A DNA stretch of 64,000 nucleotides from NCBI RefSeq assembly GCF_027925525.1, contig NZ_BSDJ01000017.1, positions 83,464 to 147,463 of the forward strand. The letters run 5' to 3'. The stretch comes from Paenibacillus tyrphae (GTDB taxonomy: Bacteria; Bacillota; Bacilli; Paenibacillales; NBRC-103111). Each line of letters starts with the position of its first letter. The stretch's first letter is position 1. Below the pieces are notes generated by a model, which saw nothing but the letters and a program-made list of their open reading frames with translations, was not told the origin of the DNA and searched no databases. This document shows, piece by piece, positions 25,186 through 34,592 of this stretch. A program made the position numbers and the translations under genes.

Positions 25186-26922
25186 TCAAGCAGGAGTCCG
25201 CAGCATCAGATCGGTGAACTCGTTTGCCGGAACCGGCTTGCTGTATATGTAACCTTGAATTTCCCTGCATTTGATATCGAGCAGGAAGGAGAGCTGCTCC
25301 TCCGTCTCGACCCCTTCGGCAATCACGTTCAGCTTCAGGCTGAGCGCCATGGCCATAATCGCTTGGACGATGGCAGCATCGTCAGGATCGACCGTAATGT
25401 CGCGGACGAACTGCTGCGCAATTTTCAGTTTGTCGATCGGAAATTTCTTGAGATAATTGAGGGACGAATAGCCGGTGCCGAAATCGTCCATCGAGATATG
25501 TACGCCGAGCTCGCGCAAGGTTTGCAGCTTTTGAATGACTTGATCCACGTGATACATCGCAATGCCTTCGGTAATTTCCAGCTCCAGATACCGCGGCTCC
25601 AGCCCGCTTTCCTGCAGCGCATCGAGAACGACTTGGACAAAATCGTGCTGGTGAAACTGAATCGGGGAGATGTTCACCGCCATCTTCAGCGGCGGAAATC
25701 CGGCGAGCTGCCATGCCTTGTTCTGCTTACAAGCCGTGCGCAGCACCCATCGTCCGATCGGAATGATCAATCCCGTCTCTTCGGCCAGCGGAATAAATTC
25801 ACCCGGCGAGATAAAGCCAAGCCGCGGATGATTCCAACGGATCAGCGCTTCCATTCCGTTCATGCGGGTCGTGAAAATATCGACCTGCGGCTGGTAGTAC
25901 AGGACGAACTCCTCCTGCTCCAGCGCTTTGTTCAGCCACTCTTCCATCACCAGCTTCTGAATGACCGTATCGTTCATCTCGGCCTTGTAGAACTGGTAGC
26001 CGTTTTTCCCGAGCTCCTTGGCCCGGTACATGGCCGTATCGGCATTTTTCATGAGCGTAATGGGATCTTCCCCGTCCTGCGGATACATCGCAATTCCGAT
26101 ACTGCAGCCCACACGAAGCTCGTGTCCGTCAATGGCAAAGGGCTGGCTGAGCAGATGAATAATTTTCTGCGCCACCTTCTCGGCATCTTCCGGCCGTGAC
26201 GTATCCTTGATCAGCACGGTGAATTCGTCCCCGCCCTGCCGCGACACGCCATCGCCTGCCTGCAGCCCGCTTTTGAGCCGTTCCGCCGCTTCCGTCAACA
26301 GGAGATCGCCGAACGCATGACCGAACGTATCGTTGACGTTCTTAAACCGGTCCAGATCGATGAACATAACGGACAGCTTGCCCCCCGACAGCTTGGCTTT
26401 CCGGATCGACATGCCGACGGTTTGTTGGAACTTCTGGCGGTTCGGCAGCCCGGTCAGCCTATCGTGATAGGCGAGGTACGTAAGCTGGCGTACCGTAAAC
26501 TCCCGGTTGCGCATATCCGTCAGCACAAAGTAAAGGATCGGCGCCGTGAGCAGAGCGAGCCCCGCCAGATCAGCCGTTGTTCTCATCAAGTCGGCGGTTT
26601 GCGACGACGCATAGCGCACCGCCAACTCCATAACCTCTGCGAACGCCATAATAATGACGGCCGGGGCCATCGCCCGAATCGGCTTGACGCTGTTTTTCCG
26701 AACGGCCGCATTCAGGATCGGGGCGACCAACAGCACGGTCAAGCCCGCTGTCATGAAGTCCAACGAGTCATTAGGCACACCAAGCAACTGTTTGAGCGAA
26801 AGCAGTACGATTTCCGTACCGGCCATGACGCACCACAGATGCAAAAGCGCACCGTGCCGGTACAGTTTATGCCGCCATTCCCGCAGCAGACCCGAACCTA
26901 CAGGACTCCGTTTTTTTGCCAT
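25186..26922 (-). CDS. Membrane GGDEF-EAL protein (cyclic di-GMP turnover)
   Basis: A 578-residue protein. The first 140 residues hold about five membrane segments, then a GGDEF domain (about 150-310; motif SRQGGDEF, intact) and an EAL domain (about 325-575; MEALIRW, ELEITEG, DDFGTGYSSL, AEGVETEEQ, IQGYIYSKP, all present). An RxxD inhibitory site is not visible before GGDEF (QAGDGVSRQ). In the EAL part the usual LKID is LKIA, losing the Asp after the conserved Lys. Cyclase and phosphodiesterase activity are both possible on motifs. It is a single-gene unit. Confidence 0.9.
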   Translation of the reverse strand: MAKKRSPVGSGLLREWRHKLYRHGALLHLWCVMAGTEIVLLSLKQLLGVPNDSLDFMTAGLTVLLVAPILNAAVRKNSVKPIRAMAPAVIIMAFAEVMELAVRYASSQTADLMRTTADLAGLALLTAPILYFVLTDMRNREFTVRQLTYLAYHDRLTGLPNRQKFQQTVGMSIRKAKLSGGKLSVMFIDLDRFKNVNDTFGHAFGDLLLTEAAERLKSGLQAGDGVSRQGGDEFTVLIKDTSRPEDAEKVAQKIIHLLSQPFAIDGHELRVGCSIGIAMYPQDGEDPITLMKNADTAMYRAKELGKNGYQFYKAEMNDTVIQKLVMEEWLNKALEQEEFVLYYQPQVDIFTTRMNGMEALIRWNHPRLGFISPGEFIPLAEETGLIIPIGRWVLRTACKQNKAWQLAGFPPLKMAVNISPIQFHQHDFVQVVLDALQESGLEPRYLELEITEGIAMYHVDQVIQKLQTLRELGVHISMDDFGTGYSSLNYLKKFPIDKLKIAQQFVRDITVDPDDAAIVQAIMAMALSLKLNVIAEGVETEEQLSFLLDIKCREIQGYIYSKPVPANEFTDLMLRTPA

Positions 26923-27066
26923 GTCGATCCTCTGCTTCCTCTGATGAAGGGTTTTCTTTTATTCTAATTCCCTAGAACCAAAAGAACAAGACAATTTTGG
27001 TTATAAAGACCCATATTCATCGACATAAAACGATAAAATTCAACATCCCTTTTATTGAAATTCCGA

Positions 27067-28734
27067 TCAATAAACGCGGAACGTATGTTCATATACCGTT
27101 TCGTCGTCATTGCTGTCCATAACCCGTATCTCCAGCTTCCAATGGCCGGGATAAGGCAAATAAGCTCCGCGCGTTTTGTACGTATGTCTTTTTAACCCGA
27201 ACGACTCCTCGAAGCTCACATCCTCCGTATATTCGACAGGCACGACGAGCGGCGCAATTTCCGGATTGTCCGTCGCCTGAAGCTTCATGATCACCTGCTT
27301 CGGTTTGCCGAGCTTTTCGGGCAGCCACACTTTTACGGCAAAATCGTTAACGCCCGGCACGTTCGGACTGATCTGCGCGGTCATATGGATTTTCTCGCCC
27401 ATCACATGCCAGTTCATCGGTTCATTGGCCGGAAGCGGGGTTAAATAAGTAAATACGCCGACGACGCCGACAATAAGCGTCATCAGCACGGCATCGACGC
27501 CAAGCAGGCGGCCTGCCCCCCGTTCGCTGCTTTTGCGGAACAAGAAGCGGATCAGCGCCGCGGTCACGACGACCAACAGCACGAGCCCGGTCTTCGCCAG
27601 AAGCAGCTTGCCCCACCCGGTCTCCACGATATACCGTACGTCCGGGAGAAAAATGAACACGGTCAGCACGCCGGAGACGGTCAGCAGCAAGATGCTGACC
27701 AGCGCAGCCGTTGAGAAGCGCGGAAGGAAACGTTTGCCCAGTTCCTTATCCGTACGCCACAAGACGAGCAGCATCAGCAGGCCTCCGACCCATACCGAAG
27801 AGGCGGCCAGATGAAGCCAGTCCAGCACGAGCGTTTCGCTTTTCGGTTCGAAAGCAGCCGCATGCCCGAGCAGACTTTTGGCGAACCAGACGAGCGCAAG
27901 CCAGATATAGTCGAGAAAGACGCTGCGGTACAGCACGACAAAGGACAGCAGCGCCAGCAACAATCCTCCGAGCCAGGCGTAGCCGACCGTCGTTTGGGTG
28001 AACAAACGCAGCAAACCTTCTGCTCCCCCGTCGCCGATCAGATCGCCCATATGCGCCCACATGAACAAAATATACGCGATCAAATAGAGCTGCTGCAGCC
28101 GTTCCGCCCACTGCCTCAGCCGGACGCGGGACGGATCTGTTTTTTCTCCGGGAGCGAACCAGCGCAGCCAGAGCAGCCAGCCCGTGAAACCGAGCAAAGC
28201 CAAATAAAACAAAATACGCGAGCCGAACTGCAGGACATCCTTCACTCCAAACGTACTCATCGGACCGTCGTGGCGGTGCAAATGCTCAATCGCAGGCGCG
28301 CTGCCGCTGACGCCCGACGGCTGGTCCAAGCTTTGGCCGACCGCGAACAAATAAGTGCCGTCTACGGGATGCCCGTCCGCTGAGATGACGTGATAAGTCA
28401 CCACATAGATGCCTTTGACAAGTCCCGGCAGATCCAGGGTCAAGGTCGTGCGGGTATCGTTCATCACAGCCGCTTTGTCTGTTACCTTGCGCTTGCTGCC
28501 GTCGTAGACCCTTAAATAGTACAGCCCCTCCTCCAGACGCTCGTTAAACGTCAAGACCACCTGCTCCGGGGGCTTCTCCAGCTCCGCGCCGTTGGCCGGA
28601 ACCGTCTGTACGAGAGAGGCGTGCGCTCCGGCCGTAGCCGCAGACCCAAACAGGTACATGAAGCCGAAGCCGACGATCAACACCCATAAGGCGAGCGTCC
28701 TGTACGTCTCTCCCCAATACCCTCTCCATTCCAT
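27067..28734 (-). CDS. CopC-CopD fusion, copper-resistance/uptake membrane protein (YcnJ-like)
   Basis: A 555-residue protein. After a signal/anchor helix (residues 10-37) comes a CopC domain with HASLVQTVPANGAELEKPPEQVVLTF, and a second His at YHVISADGHPVDGTYLF. Then come eight or so membrane segments of a CopD domain (about 170-445) and a C-terminal soluble part. It corresponds to YcnJ of Bacillus in layout. Copper import across the membrane is the known family role. GGAGGAGTAACC precedes the ATG. Confidence 0.88.
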   Translation of the reverse strand: MEWRGYWGETYRTLALWVLIVGFGFMYLFGSAATAGAHASLVQTVPANGAELEKPPEQVVLTFNERLEEGLYYLRVYDGSKRKVTDKAAVMNDTRTTLTLDLPGLVKGIYVVTYHVISADGHPVDGTYLFAVGQSLDQPSGVSGSAPAIEHLHRHDGPMSTFGVKDVLQFGSRILFYLALLGFTGWLLWLRWFAPGEKTDPSRVRLRQWAERLQQLYLIAYILFMWAHMGDLIGDGGAEGLLRLFTQTTVGYAWLGGLLLALLSFVVLYRSVFLDYIWLALVWFAKSLLGHAAAFEPKSETLVLDWLHLAASSVWVGGLLMLLVLWRTDKELGKRFLPRFSTAALVSILLLTVSGVLTVFIFLPDVRYIVETGWGKLLLAKTGLVLLVVVTAALIRFLFRKSSERGAGRLLGVDAVLMTLIVGVVGVFTYLTPLPANEPMNWHVMGEKIHMTAQISPNVPGVNDFAVKVWLPEKLGKPKQVIMKLQATDNPEIAPLVVPVEYTEDVSFEESFGLKRHTYKTRGAYLPYPGHWKLEIRVMDSNDDETVYEHTFRVY

Positions 28735-28923
28735 TGGTTACTCCTCCTATCGTTTACCGGAGACCCGGTGTCCTCATCCCATGACCTCAATTTTTATCAC
28801 AAAAAAAGGCAGGTTTCCCACAGCCCATAGTAAATGTAGCATAAAACGCAATAACAAACCAAATTCGGCGTTTTTTCGCGATTTTATCCTAATCAATTGG
28901 CGATTCTCGGCCGAAATAATAGA

Positions 28924-29021
28924 TTGACAGCGAAGCGACGATGCGGTAAATTCATGTTATTGCTTTGTGAAAACAACTACATATTGTAGGTTCAAGAATC
29001 AAGAACTACGACATATTGTGG
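28924..29021 (+). promoter_or_regulatory. nrd promoter with two NrdR-like boxes
   Basis: -35 TTGACA (28924-28929), 17-nt spacer, -10 TAAATT (28947-28952). Two partial palindromes follow: CTACATATTGTAG (28977-28989) and CGACATATTGTGG (29009-29021), sharing ACATATTGT, 32 bp apart (three helical turns). Spacing and sequence are typical of NrdR boxes, which repress ribonucleotide reductase genes. The 28735-28923 gap otherwise shows nothing I can name. Confidence 0.75.
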
Positions 29022-29213
29022 AAACTCGTTAGGGCATCGCTACGATAATGAAGCCGCACCCGCACGGTTCGTCAGGCCTGATCGACGGCAAACCGGCAGA
29101 ACGACAGGAAGACGCTTCAGAAGCGGGAACCCTGCGCGTTACCAGACATTTAACGCTTCGCACGAAGCGTTAGCGGCATGCGTCTGCCTGCACGGCGGCG
29201 GCATGCTTTTTTC
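29022..29213 (+). other. Structured nrdA leader ending in a terminator hairpin
   Basis: The long leader of nrdA contains CGCTTC-A-GAAGCG (29113-29125), a perfect hairpin AACGCTTC-GCAC-GAAGCGTT (29152-29171), and a terminator GCATGC...GCATGC plus TTTTTT (29176-29212) only 28 bp before the nrdA ATG. The repeats of CGCTTC and GAAGCG allow alternative pairings. It looks like an attenuator or riboswitch, but I do not recognise a known class. Confidence 0.5.
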
Positions 29214-29240
29214 TTTGAACATTCCAAAGGAGCTGAATGC

Positions 29241-31466
29241 ATGATCATCGTAAAACGGGACGGCACGAAAGAAGAACTCGTGTTCGCAAAAATGAAAAAA
29301 GTCATCGACTTCGCGTGCGAAACTTATCCGGAATGCGATCCGCTGGAGTTGGAAACCGCTCTGCTACCCTTGTTCCGCAACGGAATTACGACCCAGGAAA
29401 TCCAGCGCCTGCTCATTCAGGTGGCCGTGGAAAAAACAAGCGTCGAGCAGCCGAACTGGCAGTACGTCGCCGCCAAGCTGCTTTCCTACGATCTTTATAA
29501 GGAAGCCCGCTTAAACCGCAAGTATGGCCATTTCGGCTACGGCGATCTGTATTCGCTGATCACCTATTTGACCGATATGGGCTTATACGGCAAATACATT
29601 CTGGAGCATTACAGCCGGGAAGAAATCCAGGAGCTCGGCACTTACATCAAGCCGGAGCGCGATTACCTGCTGAACTACATCGGCCTCAAAACGCTCGCCG
29701 ACCGCTATTTGATCAAGGGACTGGACAAAGAAGTGCTGGAGCTGCCGCAGGAGCTGTTCATGGGCGTTGCGATGCACCTGGCCATGAAGGAAACGGATAA
29801 ACTGCGTTGGGCGAAGCAGTTCTACGACGTGCTCAGCAATCTGGAGATGACGGTAGCGACGCCGACGCTGGCGAATGCCCGCAAGCCGCTGCACCAGCTC
29901 TCCAGCTGTTTTATCGATACGGTGCCGGACAACCTGTGGGGCATCTACAACGTAGACCAAAGCTTCGCGCAGGTATCCAAGCACGGCGGCGGCATGGGCA
30001 TCTATGTCGGCAAAGTGCGCAGCCGCGGCTCCAACATCCGCGGATTCAAGGGCGTCGCCGGCGGCGTCGTGCCTTGGATCAAGAACTACAACAATACGGC
30101 CATCGCCGTCGACCAGTTGGGCGTCCGTTCCGGAGCCGTCGCCGTCTACCTAGACGTGTGGCATAAGGATATTTTGGACTTCCTGAACCTCAAGACGAAC
30201 AACGGCGACGACCGGATGAAGGCTCACGACATTTTCCCGGGCGTCTGCATCCCCGATCTGTTCATGAAAACAGTCGAGGAGCGCGGCACATGGTACTTGT
30301 TCGATCCGCACGAAGTGCGCAAGATCAAGGGCTACTCGATCGAGGATTCGTGGGGCGAGGAATTCGAAAGCCGCTACTGGGATTGCGTGAACGACGACAA
30401 AATTTCGAAGGACGAAATTCCGGCCATCGACATCATGAAGCGCGTCCTTACCAGCTCGTTCGAAACCGGCACGCCGTTCGTGTTCTTCCGCGATACGGTC
30501 AACCGCGCTAACCCGAACAAGCACAAAGGCATGATTTACTGCTCGAACCTGTGTACCGAAATTTGCCAAAATATGAGCGCTACCGAGATGATCCAGACGG
30601 AGCACGAGGACGGCATCATTACGACAAAGGTAAAAAGCGGCGATTTCGTCGTCTGCAACCTGTCGTCCACCAACCTCGGCCGCGTCTATACGAAAGAAGA
30701 CATCGAGCGCGTCGTCACGACGCAAATGCGGATGATGGACAATGTCATCGACCTGAACTACTACCCGATTCCGCAAGCGGAAATTACGAATAAAAAGTAC
30801 CGCGCCGTCGGCCTCGGCTCCAGCGGCTACCATCAAATGCTGGCTCAGCTCAAAATTCAATGGGAATCCGACGAGCACGTGCAGAAAGCCGACGAAGTGT
30901 ACGAATGGATGAACTACTACGCCATCAAAGCGTCGATGGAAATCGCCAAAGAAAAAGGCGCCTACCCTGTATTCGAAGGCAGCGAATGGCAGACCGGCGA
31001 ATACTTCGAAGCTCGTGGCTACAACAGCCCGGAATGGCTCGAATTGAAAGAGCAAGTCGCGAAACACGGCGTCCGCAACGGCTGGATGTTCGCCATCGCG
31101 CCGACGGCATCGACCTCGCTTATCGCCGGTTCAACGGCCGGGATCGACCCGATCTTCAACAAGTTTTTCGTCGAAGAGAAGAAGAACGCCGTCATCCCGC
31201 AAACCGCGCCGAACCTGAACCCGGAGACGATGTGGTTCTACAAGGAAGCGCACCGGATCGACCAGCACTGGAGCATCCGCGCCGCCGGCGCCCGCCAGCG
31301 CCATATCGACCAATCGCAATCGTTCAACCTGTACATCACACCGGAGCTGTCCGCCCGCGAGTTTCTGGAAATGTACATCGCCGCTTGGAAGCACGGCCTG
31401 AAAACCGTCTACTACTGCCGCAACAAAAGCCTCGAAGTCGAGGATTGCGTAAGCTGCAGCGCGTAG
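29241..31466 (+). CDS. nrdA: Class Ia ribonucleoside-diphosphate reductase, alpha subunit
   Basis: A 741-residue catalytic subunit that reduces NDPs to dNDPs. It has an N-terminal ATP-cone (IIVKRDGTKEELVFAKMKKVIDFACE), the active-site Cys at LSSCFIDTV, the NLCTEI Cys, and the C-terminal thioredoxin-contact pair in DCVSCSA. SLTSGSTAG-like and PTASTSLIAGSTAGIDP signatures are present. AAAGGAGC is 7 nt before the ATG. The longer frame to 29178 runs into the terminator and is unlikely. Its partner nrdB lies 321 bp downstream. Confidence 0.94.
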   Translation: MIIVKRDGTKEELVFAKMKKVIDFACETYPECDPLELETALLPLFRNGITTQEIQRLLIQVAVEKTSVEQPNWQYVAAKLLSYDLYKEARLNRKYGHFGYGDLYSLITYLTDMGLYGKYILEHYSREEIQELGTYIKPERDYLLNYIGLKTLADRYLIKGLDKEVLELPQELFMGVAMHLAMKETDKLRWAKQFYDVLSNLEMTVATPTLANARKPLHQLSSCFIDTVPDNLWGIYNVDQSFAQVSKHGGGMGIYVGKVRSRGSNIRGFKGVAGGVVPWIKNYNNTAIAVDQLGVRSGAVAVYLDVWHKDILDFLNLKTNNGDDRMKAHDIFPGVCIPDLFMKTVEERGTWYLFDPHEVRKIKGYSIEDSWGEEFESRYWDCVNDDKISKDEIPAIDIMKRVLTSSFETGTPFVFFRDTVNRANPNKHKGMIYCSNLCTEICQNMSATEMIQTEHEDGIITTKVKSGDFVVCNLSSTNLGRVYTKEDIERVVTTQMRMMDNVIDLNYYPIPQAEITNKKYRAVGLGSSGYHQMLAQLKIQWESDEHVQKADEVYEWMNYYAIKASMEIAKEKGAYPVFEGSEWQTGEYFEARGYNSPEWLELKEQVAKHGVRNGWMFAIAPTASTSLIAGSTAGIDPIFNKFFVEEKKNAVIPQTAPNLNPETMWFYKEAHRIDQHWSIRAAGARQRHIDQSQSFNLYITPELSAREFLEMYIAAWKHGLKTVYYCRNKSLEVEDCVSCSA

Positions 31467-31787
31467 ATGAAGATTTTCTGTATCCTAATCCGTTAGGGCC
31501 GGGCGCATAAGCGCCCCCTCCCCAACGAAAAAGCCCGGAGTTCGCGGACGGCAGCGAAGCGCGCCGCCCAATGAACTCCAACGCTCTAAACGTAAAGCGT
31601 GTACATAAGACTCTTTGCAAATGCAAAGAGTCTTATGTACGAAAGCGATCAACCATCAACCGTCTCTCATCTGCACAACTTCACTCAACCGACCCTTTCC
31701 GGGGTCCAGGGGGCCGGCGCCCCATGGGGTCCTCCCTACTAGGGAGGATTTAGGAGGGTCATTCGACTTTAGGGGGTAGACCAACCA
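31467..31787. other. Hairpin-rich gap between nrdA and nrdB
   Basis: No gene is seen in this 321-bp stretch, but several palindromes are: GGAGTTC...GAACTCC, a perfect 19-bp stem (31601-31640, listed separately) and TCCTCCCTA-C-TAGGGAGGA (31730-31748). Near 31698-31730 a GGGGTCC motif occurs twice around GGGGGCC/GGCGCCCC, like GC-rich intergenic repeats of other bacteria. It may be a small mobile repeat. Confidence 0.45.
31601..31640. repeat. Perfect 19-bp inverted repeat, loop 2 nt
   Basis: GTACATAAGACTCTTTGCA (31601-31619), AA, then the exact complement to 31640. No T-run follows, so it is not a simple terminator. It could be an RNA-processing stem or the end of a repeat. Confidence 0.85.
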
Positions 31788-32825
31788 ATGGAACTTCAAA
31801 AGAAAAAGCTGTTTAACGAGCACGGCGACCGGGATTGGGGCAAGCGCCGCATGATCGGCGGCAACACGACGAACCTGATCGAGCTGAACAACGTCAAATA
31901 TGACTGGGCAACCAAGATGTACCGCACGATGATGAACAACTTCTGGATTCCCGAGGAAATCCCGCTCGCGCAAGATGCGAAGGACTACAAATTCCTGTCG
32001 CCCGTAGAGCGCCAAAGCTACGACAAGATCATCAGCTTCCTGATCTTTCTCGATTCGCTGCAAACGGCTAACCTGCCGAACATCAACGAGTACATCACCG
32101 CTCCGGAAGTCAACCTGTGCCTGACGGTGCAGACGTTCCAGGAAGCCGTGCACAGCCAGAGCTATTCGTACATCCTTGACAGCGTCTGCTCGGCGGAAGT
32201 GCGTGACGACATCTATAACCAATGGCGCGAGGACAAGCATCTGCTGCGCCGCAATCGATTCATCACCGACCTGTACGAGCGGTTCATCGAGACGCCTTCC
32301 ACGGAAAACCTGATGCGCACCATCATGGCTAACTACATTCTCGAAGGCATTTATTTTTACAGCGGCTTCAGCTTCTTCTACGCGCTCGGACGCCAAGGCA
32401 AGATGCTCGGCACCGTCTCGGAGATCAAGTACATTCAGCGCGACGAACTGACGCATCTGGCGCTGTTCCAGAACATTTTCCGCGAAATCCGCAAGGAAAA
32501 TCCGGAGCTGTTCACGGACGAGCTGATTGAAGACCTGCGCCAAATGATGAAGACGGCCGTCCAGCACGAGATCGAATGGGGCCAATACATCACGAACAAC
32601 AACATTCACGGCCTGAGTAACGATATCATCGACCAATACATCAAATATTTGTCCAACGAGCGCCTGCGCAAGCTGGGCCTGGAAATTTTGTACCCCGAAG
32701 TCGTCGAGCATCCGATGAAGTGGGTCGAGACGTTCAGCAACATGAACAGCATGAAAACGGACTTTTTCGAGCAAAAGGTGACCAACTACAGCAAATCGTC
32801 CAACCTGAACTGGGACGACCTGTAA
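31788..32825 (+). CDS. nrdB: Class Ia ribonucleotide reductase, beta subunit
   Basis: A 345-residue radical-generating subunit. The di-iron ligands are visible as Asp89, Glu119, His122, Glu186, Glu220 and His223. The radical Tyr is Tyr126 in QEAVHSQSYSYI. TTTAGGGGGT precedes the ATG, weakly. All catalytic residues are intact. It pairs with nrdA, and the NrdR-like boxes upstream of nrdA may also control it by read-through. Confidence 0.94.
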   Translation: MELQKKKLFNEHGDRDWGKRRMIGGNTTNLIELNNVKYDWATKMYRTMMNNFWIPEEIPLAQDAKDYKFLSPVERQSYDKIISFLIFLDSLQTANLPNINEYITAPEVNLCLTVQTFQEAVHSQSYSYILDSVCSAEVRDDIYNQWREDKHLLRRNRFITDLYERFIETPSTENLMRTIMANYILEGIYFYSGFSFFYALGRQGKMLGTVSEIKYIQRDELTHLALFQNIFREIRKENPELFTDELIEDLRQMMKTAVQHEIEWGQYITNNNIHGLSNDIIDQYIKYLSNERLRKLGLEILYPEVVEHPMKWVETFSNMNSMKTDFFEQKVTNYSKSSNLNWDDL

Positions 32826-32861
32826 GCCGGATCCCCAAAGCGCTTACCTGATTAACAAAAG

Positions 32862-32907
32862 CATCCCGCTTCCTTTGCCTTGACGGCAGCGAAGCGGGAT
32901 GTTTTTT
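32862..32907 (+). terminator. Terminator after nrdB
   Basis: CATCCCGCTTC...GAAGCGGGATG followed by TTTTTT. It ends the nrdA-nrdB region. Confidence 0.88.
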
Positions 32908-32924
32908 CGTGTAATCTATATGCC

Positions 32925-34481
32925 TTATAAAGAAGACATATGCTTTTTCCGTTCCGTCTGCAATTCGTGGCAGATCGTCTCCAGCTCCTTTGCGAGCCGC
33001 GTCAGCCCTTCCGTCGAAGCGGTGATCGACTCCATCGCCGATAACTGCTCCTGCGACGAGGATAGCACATGATTCGCTCCCGCCGCACTGTCGTCGGAAA
33101 TGCGCGCCACCTCGTTCAATGCGGCCGTCACCTGCTCCGATCCTGCCGACATTTGCTGGGCAGCTGCTGAAATATCCTGGATTTGATCGCATACTTTTTT
33201 CGCTTCGTCGACAATGAGCCGGAATACGTCCCCGGCTTCGTTCACCGCCGTATGACTCGTATCCACCTGACCGGCGCTTGCGCGCATCACCGATACGGCG
33301 GATACCGTCGCCTGCTGAATCTCTTCGATCAGCTGCGTGATTTGACCCGCCGACGCTTCGGCTTGCTCCGCGAGCTTCCGGACCTCGCGCGCCACTACGG
33401 CAAAGCCCGCTCCGTGCTCCCCTGCCCGGGCAGCTTCGATCGCTGCATTCAGCGCAAGCAGGTTCGTTTGGGAAGCTACCCCGGAAATCAGCGTAGCGAT
33501 CTCTCCAATTTCGACCGACTGCTTCTCCAACCGCTGTAAAGCTGCAGACACTTCCGTCGAGGAGCTTTTCAAAGCGCCGAGCTGCGATACCGCATGGCCG
33601 ATCGTATCGTTGCCTTTCTCCGCCTCTTCCACCATGCCGAGCGACGCCTCCGAAACGGTTGCCGACGATTCGGCTACGCGCTGTATGCCGATCGACATCT
33701 CTTCCATCGCACGTGCGCTGTCTTTGCTAGTCTGCGCCTGCTCTTCCGTTCCCGATGCCATGCCTTCCATGGAGGTCATGATCCGGCGGTTCGCCAGCAG
33801 TGTCTGCTCGGTGTTCTCATTGAGCCGTCCCACGTAATCGACCAGTTGCTCGGAGCTGTCCGTCAGCTTGTTCAGAATGTTGCCGAGCAGCTGCTGCTTC
33901 TCCTGCTTGTCCGCTTCGAGCAAGGCCACGGTTACCTTTTTCTTCGTGATTTGCCATACGGTCGTTCCTGCTGTCAGCAGAAGGAACACGGCATGAATCG
34001 CCAGCATCTCGATGCCGTACCCGTCCTTGCCGAACACAAGCTCCGAATACAGCCAGTAGGCGGTGATGTATTGCAGGGCAAACAAAGCGGTCATCAGCCA
34101 AATCAGCTTCGTATCTTCATAAAAGGCCATCAGGGCGATAACCATGAAGATTGAGAAATAAAATTCGACCATCCCGCCCGATCCGACGATCATCGCCATA
34201 CTCGTGAAGGTCATGGACAGCGCATTGAACAGCGGAACGTAACGATGATGCCCCCGCCAAAATAACAGCGCAGCGACGACTAGCAGAATCAGCGGAGCCC
34301 CCAAAAACACATTAAGCAGTACCTCGTAAGCCAGCAAATCGTGCTGGGATTTAAAGACATGCACCCATCGGAATAAAGCGCATGCAAACACGGCCAACAA
34401 GTACGTTCCGAACGTCACCGGCAAGGTCATCCGGTTTTTAATCGCCAACACATCGGGCTTCGTGGATAACAAAAAGCTCAC
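32925..34481 (-). CDS. Methyl-accepting chemotaxis protein, multi-membrane-span type
   Basis: A 518-residue chemoreceptor. The first 190 residues are six membrane segments rather than a periplasmic sensor with HAMP. Residues 205-515 form the signalling domain, with the hairpin tip [47 protein letters not shown]. Such topology suits sensing within or near the membrane. The GTG start (34481) has a weak ribosome site. It lies 111 bp after the HPt-REC-GGDEF-REC gene, and the terminator at 34563 makes it a separate unit. Confidence 0.9.
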   Translation of the reverse strand: MSFLLSTKPDVLAIKNRMTLPVTFGTYLLAVFACALFRWVHVFKSQHDLLAYEVLLNVFLGAPLILLVVAALLFWRGHHRYVPLFNALSMTFTSMAMIVGSGGMVEFYFSIFMVIALMAFYEDTKLIWLMTALFALQYITAYWLYSELVFGKDGYGIEMLAIHAVFLLLTAGTTVWQITKKKVTVALLEADKQEKQQLLGNILNKLTDSSEQLVDYVGRLNENTEQTLLANRRIMTSMEGMASGTEEQAQTSKDSARAMEEMSIGIQRVAESSATVSEASLGMVEEAEKGNDTIGHAVSQLGALKSSSTEVSAALQRLEKQSVEIGEIATLISGVASQTNLLALNAAIEAARAGEHGAGFAVVAREVRKLAEQAEASAGQITQLIEEIQQATVSAVSVMRASAGQVDTSHTAVNEAGDVFRLIVDEAKKVCDQIQDISAAAQQMSAGSEQVTAALNEVARISDDSAAGANHVLSSSQEQLSAMESITASTEGLTRLAKELETICHELQTERKKHMSSL

Positions 34482-34562
34482 ATCCTATTCGCTAAGGTCG
34501 AAGCTATACTCTTTATCACATATTATATCGGTCGTAAGTCCTATTTTTTATAGTAAAAAATG

Positions 34563-34591
34563 AAAAAACCGTGACAAGTCGTCGTCACGGT
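34563..34591 (-). terminator. Terminator after the HPt-REC-GGDEF-REC gene
   Basis: Minus-strand ACCGTGAC-8nt-GTCACGGT, followed by TTTTTTCA. Confidence 0.85.
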
Positions 34592-34592
34592 C

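Noticed and set aside
29022..29213. Cobalamin or purine riboswitch before nrdA
   Set aside because: The B12-box and the purine-aptamer core sequences are not present; only a general leader with hairpins is supported.
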